The notes beneath the pieces are model-generated. The model saw nothing but the letters and a program-made list of their open reading frames with translations. It ran no database searches and had not been told where the DNA came from. Source: Streptococcus sp. S1 (GTDB lineage: Bacteria; Bacillota; Bacilli; Lactobacillales; Streptococcaceae). Taken from it: 64,000 bases of DNA. Every line of letters begins with the position of its first letter. Position 1 is the first letter of the stretch. Positions 57,978 to 64,000 of the stretch are shown here, one piece after another. The translations under genes were made by a program, and so were the position numbers. The stretch lies in contig NZ_CP139418.1 of assembly GCF_034137685.1 (NCBI RefSeq), positions 1,081,001 to 1,145,000 on the forward strand, written 5' to 3'.

Positions 57978-59225
57978 ATGATTGAAACAGAAAAGAAACA
58001 AGAACGCATCCTTTTGATTGGTGTGGAACTTCAAGGCATGGACAATTTTGACATGTCTATGGAGGAGTTGGCGAGCCTGGCTAAAACAGCTGGTGGAGAT
58101 GTCCGGGGTTCCTATACACAAAAGCGGGAAAAATACGATACCAAGACCTTTGTCGGCTCAGGAAAACTAGAAGAAATCGCGCAAATGGTCGAAGCAGATG
58201 AGATTACGACCGTAGTGGTCAATAATCGCCTGACCCCCCGTCAAAATGTCAACTTAGAAGAAATCCTTGGGGTCAAGGTCATTGACCGGATGCAGTTGAT
58301 TTTAGATATCTTTGCCATGCGGGCTAGGAGTCATGAAGGGAAGTTGCAGGTGCACTTGGCCCAGCTCAAATACCTTTTGCCACGCCTTGTCGGTCAAGGG
58401 ATCATGCTTAGCCGTCAGGCTGGGGGAATTGGTTCTCGTGGTCCAGGGGAAAGTCAGCTGGAGTTGAACCGCCGGAGCGTTCGCAATCAAATCACCGATA
58501 TCGAGCGCCAGCTCAAGGCAGTTGAAAAGAACCGGGAAACCCTTCGTGAAAAACGCTTGGAATCACCTGTCTTCAAGATTGGTTTGATCGGCTATACCAA
58601 TGCAGGAAAGTCGACCATTATGAATCAGCTGACCAGTAAGAGCCAGTATGAAGCCGATGAACTCTTTGCGACCTTGGACGCCACAACCAAGAGCATCCAT
58701 CTAACAGGCAATCTGCAAGTGACGCTGACCGATACGGTTGGCTTTATCCAAGATCTACCAACAGAGCTGGTATCGAGCTTTAAGTCGACCTTGGAAGAAA
58801 GTAAGAATGTGGACCTCCTGGTCCATGTCATCGATGCGTCTGATCCCAATCATGAAGAGCATGAAAAGACGGTGCTTTCGATCATGAAGGACCTAGATAT
58901 GCTGGAGATCCCTCGCTTGACGCTTTACAACAAAGCAGATAAAGTAGCAGACTTTACACCAACCCAGACACCTTTTAGCTTGATTTCAGCACGCTCTGAG
59001 ACAGCCCGTGAAGATCTCCAGGCTTTGCTACTAGAAAAACTGAGAGAACTCTTTGTTCCCTTTACCATTCGCGTTCCTTTTTCAAAATCTTATCGGACAC
59101 ATGATCTAGAAACAGTAGCGATCATTGACCAGCGCGAATTTGAAGAAGACATCGAGGTCATTCAAGGCTATATCGCAGAGAAAAATAAGTGGAAGTTGGA
59201 AGAATTTTATGACGGATTACGTTGA
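57978..59225 (+). CDS. hflX: Ribosome-associated GTPase HflX
   Basis: The 415-residue protein has the HflX N-terminal domain (residues 1-180 with GRGPGESQLELNRR-like text SRGPGESQLELNRR), a helical linker, and a G domain: G1 GYTNAGKST near 206, G3 DTVGFIQDLP, G4 NKAD and a C-terminal domain. HflX splits and rescues stalled ribosomes, and family members give macrolide-lincosamide tolerance. It starts one base after miaA ends, the common miaA-hflX pair. Confidence 0.95.
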   Translation: MIETEKKQERILLIGVELQGMDNFDMSMEELASLAKTAGGDVRGSYTQKREKYDTKTFVGSGKLEEIAQMVEADEITTVVVNNRLTPRQNVNLEEILGVKVIDRMQLILDIFAMRARSHEGKLQVHLAQLKYLLPRLVGQGIMLSRQAGGIGSRGPGESQLELNRRSVRNQITDIERQLKAVEKNRETLREKRLESPVFKIGLIGYTNAGKSTIMNQLTSKSQYEADELFATLDATTKSIHLTGNLQVTLTDTVGFIQDLPTELVSSFKSTLEESKNVDLLVHVIDASDPNHEEHEKTVLSIMKDLDMLEIPRLTLYNKADKVADFTPTQTPFSLISARSETAREDLQALLLEKLRELFVPFTIRVPFSKSYRTHDLETVAIIDQREFEEDIEVIQGYIAEKNKWKLEEFYDGLR

Positions 59226-59838
59226 TTTAGCAATAAAATATGGAGGCTATACCAGCCTCGATCGGGTCTATCTGACCAATCTTTTAAGCACGATCCCTGA
59301 GGAATTGCGTCTCCGTGTGATTACGCCTCCCCCAAGTGTGATCAACGCCTATTTTGCTGAGCTCTATCAAAAGAAGAGCCCCAAGGAGGCCATGGATTAT
59401 TTCTTGGACTTGAGTCGGGCATTTGACTTATTCACAGTTCAGCAAACCTTTGATGAACGAAATCCCTTTATCCGCCTCAACTTATCAGGTAAGTCTTATG
59501 GCTTGGCTTACGTAAATGAAGAGCTAGCCTGTGTCTTTGCTGAACATCCAGCAGAGGATATCACCTCTTCGATTTTATTCGAAATTGCAGAGATCTTTCC
59601 TCATTGTTTTGTCTTTGAAAAAGATGGCAAGATCTGTCTGCAAGAGGCCGGCCCAGAAGTGGTCACTAAAACAGAAGCCCTCTCCGCCCTGACTGACTTG
59701 ATGAGCTTGGAAGATGGACGCTTGAAACTGTCAGGATATAACCAAGAGGAGCTCCTTGAGCTAGCGCAAGCCTACCCAGGCAACCTTTCTTTCCGTTCAG
59801 AGAACCGGACGGCCATGATTTATATAGATAGAAAGTAG
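59209..59838 (+). CDS. Conserved streptococcal protein of unknown function
   Basis: A 209-residue protein starting MTDYVDLAIKYGGYTSLDRVYL; its ATG overlaps the hflX end by 17 bases. Text includes RLRVITPPPSVINAYFAELYQ, EAMDYFLDLSRAF and FEIAEIFPHCFVFEKDGKI. No membrane span or signal peptide. It is found between hflX and rnz in streptococci and has sometimes been labelled cystathionine beta-lyase, for which I see no PLP lysine motif; that label looks wrong. The position suggests a link to RNA or translation. Confidence 0.75.
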   Translation: MTDYVDLAIKYGGYTSLDRVYLTNLLSTIPEELRLRVITPPPSVINAYFAELYQKKSPKEAMDYFLDLSRAFDLFTVQQTFDERNPFIRLNLSGKSYGLAYVNEELACVFAEHPAEDITSSILFEIAEIFPHCFVFEKDGKICLQEAGPEVVTKTEALSALTDLMSLEDGRLKLSGYNQEELLELAQAYPGNLSFRSENRTAMIYIDRK

Positions 59839-59841
59839 ACA

Positions 59842-60771
59842 ATGGACATTCAATTTTTAGGAACGGGAGCTGGGCAACCCTCAAAAGCCCGAAATGTATC
59901 GAGCTTGGCGCTCAAATTGCTAGATGAGATCAATGAAGTCTGGCTCTTTGATTGTGGTGAAGCGACACAGAATCAAATTTTAGAAACGACCATTCGTCCA
60001 CGAAAGGTTAGCAAGATCTTTATCACTCACTTACACGGAGACCATATTTTTGGTTTGCCAGGTTTCCTCTCTAGCCGGGCCTTCCAGGCCAATGAAGAGC
60101 AGACGGATCTGGATATCTATGGACCAGTAGGGATCAAATCCTTTGTGATGACTAGTCTTCGCGTATCAGGCTCTCGCCTGCCTTATCGCATCCATTTTCA
60201 TGAATTCGATGAACATTCTCTAGGTAAGATTTTAGAAACCGATAAATTCACGGTTTATGCGGAAGCTTTGGACCACACCATTTTCTGTGTGGGTTACCGG
60301 ATCATGCAGAAGGACCTCGAAGGAACACTGGATGCGGACAAGCTGAAGACAGCAGGGGTTCCTTTTGGTCCGCTCTTTGGTCAGGTCAAAAATGGACAAG
60401 ATGTCACCCTGGAAGATGGGACTAAGATCATTGCAGCGGATTATATTTCAGCCCCTCGGCCTGGTAAGATTATCACGATCCTCGGAGATACCAGAAAGAC
60501 TGATGCTAGCGTCCGCCTTGGAGTCAATGCGGATGTCCTCGTCCATGAGTCTACCTATGGCAAGGGCGATGAGAAGATTGCTAAGAAACACGGCCACTCG
60601 ACCAATATGCAGGCGGCAGAAGTGGCGCGTGAAGCTGGAGCCAAGCGCCTTCTTTTGAACCACATCAGTGCTCGCTTCTTATCAAAAGACATCAGCCAAT
60701 TGCGCAAGGATGCATCCAGCATTTTTGAAAATGTCTATGTCGTCAAAGATTTGGAAGAAGTGGAGATCTAA
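59842..60771 (+). CDS. rnz: Ribonuclease Z
   Basis: The 309-residue MBL-fold enzyme opens with [24 protein letters not shown] and has the zinc motif [14 protein letters not shown] near residue 65, DTRKTD, VHESTYG and [11 protein letters not shown]. It trims 3' trailers of tRNA precursors, mainly those lacking encoded CCA. It follows the unknown gene by 3 bases. Confidence 0.95.
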   Translation: MDIQFLGTGAGQPSKARNVSSLALKLLDEINEVWLFDCGEATQNQILETTIRPRKVSKIFITHLHGDHIFGLPGFLSSRAFQANEEQTDLDIYGPVGIKSFVMTSLRVSGSRLPYRIHFHEFDEHSLGKILETDKFTVYAEALDHTIFCVGYRIMQKDLEGTLDADKLKTAGVPFGPLFGQVKNGQDVTLEDGTKIIAADYISAPRPGKIITILGDTRKTDASVRLGVNADVLVHESTYGKGDEKIAKKHGHSTNMQAAEVAREAGAKRLLLNHISARFLSKDISQLRKDASSIFENVYVVKDLEEVEI

Positions 60772-60772
60772 G

Positions 60773-61528
60773 ATGCGAACCATTCTCATAACAGGAGCAA
60801 GTGGAGGCTTGGCCCAAGAAATGGTCAAGCTCCTCCCTGAAGATCGCCTGATTCTCCTAGGTAGAAATCAAGAAAAACTGGAACAACTCTATGCCAGTCA
60901 TCCTCAAGCTGAATGCATCGGGATTGATATCACTGATTCCTCAGCCGTCCAAGATTTGGTAGAAGAGCTCTATCAGCGCTACGGGCAGATTGATATCTTG
61001 GTCAACAACGCAGGCTATGGGATTTTTGAGGCCTTTGATCGCATTTCTGACCAGCAGGTGCAGGAAATGTTTGAGGTCAATACCTTTGCCCTCATGCAGT
61101 TTTCACGCTTGATGGGTGCGCACATGAAGGCAGCAGGAAAGGGGCACATCGTCAACATCGTCAGCATGGCGGGTCTCGTCGCAACTGCCAAATCCAGCCT
61201 TTATTCGGCCACCAAGTTTGCGGCCATTGGTTTCTCCAATGCCCTGCGCTTGGAACTCATGCCCTTTGGTGTCCATGTGACGACGGTCAATCCAGGCCCC
61301 ATTCGGACCACTTTCTTTGATCAGGCAGACCCAGACGGAAGCTATGTCAAGGCTGTGGATCGCTACATTTTGGAACCAGACTTTGTGGCTAAGAAGATCG
61401 TGAAAAGCTTTGGAAAACCAAAACGTGAGCTCAATCTGCCTTGGCTCTTGAACCTGACCCACAAGCTCTATACCCTTTTCCCACGCATCTCGGACAAGCT
61501 AGCCAGCAAGATGTTTAACTTCAAATAG
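60773..61528 (+). CDS. Short-chain dehydrogenase/reductase
   Basis: The 251-residue SDR has the cofactor motif TGASGGLA near residue 8, NNAGYG near 82, catalytic Ser (IVSMAGL near 133) and YSATK near 146-150. The C-terminal 30 residues are extra and hydrophobic (PWLLNLTHKLYTLFPRISD), so it may touch the membrane. The start ATG 60773 is one base after rnz. Substrate unknown. Confidence 0.93.
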   Translation: MRTILITGASGGLAQEMVKLLPEDRLILLGRNQEKLEQLYASHPQAECIGIDITDSSAVQDLVEELYQRYGQIDILVNNAGYGIFEAFDRISDQQVQEMFEVNTFALMQFSRLMGAHMKAAGKGHIVNIVSMAGLVATAKSSLYSATKFAAIGFSNALRLELMPFGVHVTTVNPGPIRTTFFDQADPDGSYVKAVDRYILEPDFVAKKIVKSFGKPKRELNLPWLLNLTHKLYTLFPRISDKLASKMFNFK

Positions 61529-61538
61529 GAGGAGATCG

Positions 61539-62249
61539 ATGGCCGCAAATATTCAAGCCTATTTAGAAAACCTCCAGCAACCCTGGGGACAGATCTATTA
61601 TGATATCCTTTTTGCTCAATTACAGGACATCAAGGGGAAGCGGGTGCTTGATTTCGGGAGTGGTTTTGGCCTTGTAGCCAACCACCTGGCACAAGACAAT
61701 GAGGTCCTTGCTGTGGAACCTAATGAGGAAATGGTGGCTTTGCGGGCCCAGGACCATCCCTACCAGCAATTCGTCGGAAGTCTGGACCAGTTAGCAAGTC
61801 TTGAAGATGCTAGCTTTGATGTCATTCTCTGCCACAATGTCTTGGAGTATGTAGAGGATCGCAAGGTGATTCTAAAGGAATTCACTCGTCTCTTGAAACC
61901 AGGAGGCCTGCTCTCTATCGTCAAGCACAATGAGGTTGGCCGCGTTCTGCAGACCGTCGTTTTTGAAAATGATCCTCAGAAGGCGCTTGATCTCTTAGCA
62001 GGTCAGAACTTGGAAACTCACTTCATGGGCTTGGCTCAGGCCTATGATCTAGATAGAGCAGTAGAAGATCTAGCCCTCGAAGTTCAGGACTACCAAGGGA
62101 TCCGAGTCTTTTATGCATTGCAGGACAACCGCTTCAAGGGCCAAGAAGGCTGGCGAGAGTCTATGCTTGAGATGGAGCTAGCTGTTTGCCAAGAGTCCCC
62201 TTACCGGGATATCGCCTTCTTCCAGCACTATAGGTTAAAAAGGAGTTAA
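61539..62249 (+). CDS. Class I SAM-dependent methyltransferase
   Basis: The 236-residue protein has SAM motif I VLDFGSGFGLVANHLA near residue 35, acidic motif II VLAVEPNEEM near 57, and DVILCHNVLEYVEDR near 100. It fits small-molecule methyltransferases. AGGAGG precedes the ATG 61539. It is followed after one base by the GNAT gene. Confidence 0.9.
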   Translation: MAANIQAYLENLQQPWGQIYYDILFAQLQDIKGKRVLDFGSGFGLVANHLAQDNEVLAVEPNEEMVALRAQDHPYQQFVGSLDQLASLEDASFDVILCHNVLEYVEDRKVILKEFTRLLKPGGLLSIVKHNEVGRVLQTVVFENDPQKALDLLAGQNLETHFMGLAQAYDLDRAVEDLALEVQDYQGIRVFYALQDNRFKGQEGWRESMLEMELAVCQESPYRDIAFFQHYRLKRS

Positions 62250-62250
62250 G

Positions 62251-62655
62251 ATGTTAGATTATAAAAAAGAAATTCCAGCGATGACAGACCTACTCGCACT
62301 CTACGGCTCGGTTGGTTGGACCAATTATACCAACAACCCATCTATGCTGGAACAAGCTGTCAAAGCTAGTCTCTGGCAGTTGGCCGTCTATGATGAGAAA
62401 GAGCTCGTCGCCTACATTCGCTTGGTAGGTGATGGCCACTCGGTTATTTTTGTGCAGGACCTTTTGGTAAGACCAGATCATCAGCGTCAAGGTATCGGAA
62501 GGAAACTCTTAGAAGAGGCTTTAGGGACCTTTCCAAATGTCTATCAACGGCTCCTTGCCACTGAACGTAGCGAAAAAAATCTAGCCTTTTACCAGTCTCT
62601 CGGCTTTGTCGAACTTTCCGAGCAAGCCTGTACAGGGATGATTTATATAAAATAG
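62251..62655 (+). CDS. GNAT family N-acetyltransferase
   Basis: A 134-residue GNAT: VIFVQDLLVRPDHQRQGIGRKLLEEAL contains motif A with the acetyl-CoA loop, and LAFYQSLGFVE motif B. AAAGGAG stands before the ATG. The TAG stop (62653-62655) overlaps the first bases of repeat B, so the repeat supplies part of the stop codon. Confidence 0.9.
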   Translation: MLDYKKEIPAMTDLLALYGSVGWTNYTNNPSMLEQAVKASLWQLAVYDEKELVAYIRLVGDGHSVIFVQDLLVRPDHQRQGIGRKLLEEALGTFPNVYQRLLATERSEKNLAFYQSLGFVELSEQACTGMIYIK

Positions 62656-62830
62656 AGAGTGGGACATTAATCGGTAATTCGTTAGAATTCGATTTCGTCA
62701 TCCCACCTCCGCAAAGTTGAGTAGGGCTGTAAAAGCTGATGAAATCAGCGTAGTAGAGCCCACTCAACCACTGCGTCTTGCTCGACAATCCAAAAATAAT
62801 TGAGAGACTAGGACTTTTGTCCCAGCCTCT
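62654..62830. repeat. Repeat family B, copy 2
   Basis: 177 bases from AGAGAGTGGGACA to TTTTGTCCCAGCCTCT. Same fold as copy 1 with few base changes (for example TCATCCCACC for TCGTCCCACC, and AGAGCCC for AGGGCCC). It probably also acts as a terminator for the miaA-GNAT operon. Confidence 0.88.
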
Positions 62831-62860
62831 ATCTATTTGACTGACAAAAGGGGGGATTGA

Positions 62861-62869
62861 TGGTAAAAT
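62861..62869 (+). promoter_or_regulatory. Extended -10 promoter of the broken lipoprotein gene
   Basis: TGG-TAAAAT (TAAAAT 62864-62869). A TTGACT lies 21 bases upstream (62837), too far for a standard -35. AAGGAGG is before ATG 62910. Confidence 0.5.
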
Positions 62870-62909
62870 GAGGAGGAGATTAGGTTAAATTTAGCAAGGA
62901 GGTCAGGCT

Positions 62910-63674
62910 ATGAAACTCAATGATTTCAAACTATTCGCAGGAATTCCACTTGTCCTTTGTTGCCTCCTTCTTTCCAGTTGTAAGATCATGACACCGAGTG
63001 ATTATAAAAAAAGCGAAGGAAGTTGTCAGCAGTGAACTTGCTAAGGTTGGTCTGCATGGGGATGTTAAATTAATCGTCTTTCCTGGCAGGCTTTAGAAAT
63101 TCCAGGTTATAAAGTCGATTTTACTTATTCGGAGAAAACCTATGACGGTCAAACCGTACCTCTTGAGGTGCATGCTTTCTTACAAAATGACTGGTCTGAT
63201 CCCTATGGACAAACCACTCCAAGTTATAAAGAAGTTTTTACAGAGCAGAAGGCAGTACAGAAAAAAGAAGCCCAACTACTGGATAAGCTTAAAAAGCAGG
63301 ATTTAGGAATGACTCTCTCTTATTTTCATTTTCTCCCCAATGTTAGTTCTTCTTATCAAAAGGAGGCTGCAGCAGAATTGGAAGAACTGGCGGCTCAAAA
63401 TAGGCAAGAAGGAAAGAAAGATTTCGCAGGTTATTACCAGATTCCGTACGCCACCCTTATTCAAAAGGGGATGGTTCGTATGATGATCTCAGTAGAAGAC
63501 GACCAATCCATCCAGGAAAAGGATTTAAAAGCTGCCGCTAAAAAGTTGGATGCTAGTGTTCTTCCAGATGGTGACTATGATTTCTATTACCTGGATTTCA
63601 AGAATAAAGATCATGAATCCATCTCCTATCATTTTAACGTTAAGGATGGACAGGTTGTGAAATTGGATCAGTAA
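62910..63674 (+). pseudogene. Lipoprotein gene broken by two compensating frameshifts
   Basis: ATG 62910 after AAGGAGG opens a signal peptide with lipobox LSSC (LCCLLLSSCKIM). In frame it then runs into TGA 63033. One base over, the text reads as sensible protein (DYKKAKEVVSSELAKVGLHG) up to TAG; then the first frame takes over again (LSWQALEIPGYKVDFTYSEK) and is open to TAA 63672-63674. This fits one extra A in the A7 run 63006-63012 and one lost base near 63067-63069. The intact protein would be about 254 residues. Family not recognised. It could be a pseudogene or reflect sequence errors. Confidence 0.75.
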
Positions 63675-63696
63675 AAAAGGTGAAATAGGAAAAACG

Positions 63697-63730
63697 ACAG
63701 CTCAAGATGAAGGTCCCTGAGCTGTTTTTG
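63697..63730 (+). terminator. Terminator after the lipoprotein pseudogene
   Basis: ACAGCTCA 63697-63704 pairs with TGAGCTGT 63718-63725, followed by TTTTG. Confidence 0.8.
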
Positions 63731-63759
63731 TTATCTATTAAAGAAAAACAGGATAAAAA

Positions 63760-63779
63760 AGAGAACCTTTCGGTTCTCT
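63760..63779 (-). terminator. Terminator of the minus-strand LPNTG protein gene
   Basis: AGAGAACC 63760-63767 pairs with GGTTCTCT 63772-63779; on the minus strand it is followed by TTTTTTATCC. A second inverted repeat AACTTCTA/TAGAAGTT lies at about 63790-63816. Confidence 0.8.
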
Positions 63780-63864
63780 CTATTTGTTTCAACTTCTATG
63801 AATGAGAGTAGAAGTTTCTTCGTTAGGGGGTTGATAGAAGTAAGGACTGTTCCTAATGATACGA

Positions 63865-64000
63865 TTAGTTATCAGTCAATTTCCGTTTGATTCCAACAGC
63901 ACCTGCTAAGACAAGAATTCCTGAGAAGACAAGTCCAGATGCAACAACTTCACCTGTATTAGGAAGAAGTGTTTTGTGACCTCCACCATTGTTTTCACCA
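63865..64000 (-). CDS. LPNTG surface protein, C-terminal end (5' part outside window)
   Basis: Reading the minus strand from the window edge gives 44 residues: a Gly/Asn/His linker (GENNGGGHKT), LLPNTGE, a hydrophobic segment (VVASGLVFSGILVLAGAVGI) and a basic tail KRKLTDN, then TAA. This is a complete sortase A sorting signal. Nothing can be said of the exported domains, which lie beyond base 64000. Confidence 0.88.
   Translation of the reverse strand, partial: GENNGGGHKTLLPNTGEVVASGLVFSGILVLAGAVGIKRKLTDN

Noticed and set aside
62444-62788. 114-residue minus-strand ORF over repeat B copy 2 and the GNAT gene
   Set aside because: Shadow of the repeat and of the opposite-strand GNAT gene.

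Overview
The window is a core-chromosome segment of a Streptococcus, most likely of the mitis/sanguinis group (S. parasanguinis-like). The call rests on gene content and order: rodA, a DJ-1-like gene, a HAD gene, gyrB and ezrA in a row; budA facing pavA (rqcH); pheS, a GNAT gene and pheT; rexB-rexA; and miaA-hflX-(unknown)-rnz-SDR. It also rests on moderately low GC, extended -10 promoters (TGnTATAAT) and LPNTG surface proteins. Species is an inference. No rRNA, tRNA, CRISPR array, intact IS or prophage was seen. About five sixths of the genes are on the + strand.

Region by region. 1-5.6 kb: end of a Ca2+ P-type ATPase, an aquaporin gene broken by an internal deletion, a metallophosphoesterase, prfB with its programmed +1 frameshift, ftsE-ftsX and an MBL-fold hydrolase. 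5.7-20.8 kb: dinG, a YeiH-type exporter, rodA, a DJ-1-like gene, HAD, gyrB, ezrA, serB, glycerate kinase, YueI, eno, a small helical protein and 6-phosphogluconolactonase. 20.9-26.3 kb: AI-2E transporter, TPR protein, budA, a 0.56-kb repeat-filled gap and pavA. 26.4-32.8 kb: a tryptophan-type T-box in front of a lone trpX, a ParB-like protein, a phenylalanine-type T-box, then pheS-GNAT-pheT. 32.9-46.3 kb (accessory-like): two lipoproteins, a Cys-rich FeoB-associated small protein, a cassette of small membrane protein, XRE regulator, DUF3169 and ABC transporter, an aldo/keto reductase, a TetR gene with tandem palindromic operators and its ABC/FtsX pair, and a heterodimeric ABC exporter. 46.6-54.5 kb: glutathione peroxidase, rexB-rexA and DUF4298. 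54.9-56.8 kb: an AT-rich LPNTG adhesin. 57-62.7 kb: one tight operon from miaA to a GNAT gene. 62.9-64 kb: a frameshifted lipoprotein gene and the end of another LPNTG protein on the - strand.

The least explained material is intergenic. Family A (three copies: 24157, 46367, 54540) has CTTTCC/GGAAAG termini and a run of hairpins. Family B (42317, 62654, and a diverged relative at 24230) folds as an outer stem enclosing two hairpins. In both, stem arms change together between copies, so the fold appears to be conserved. The diverged B relative sits inside a family A copy between AATTA direct repeats, which looks like a nested insertion.

Other points for a second look: four genes whose -10 box lies so close to the ATG that the mRNAs should be leaderless or nearly so; a T-box-controlled trpX without adjacent permease and ATPase genes; strand-biased GCGCGTG (lactococcal Chi) sites around the rexAB genes; and two decayed genes, the aquaporin and the lipoprotein.
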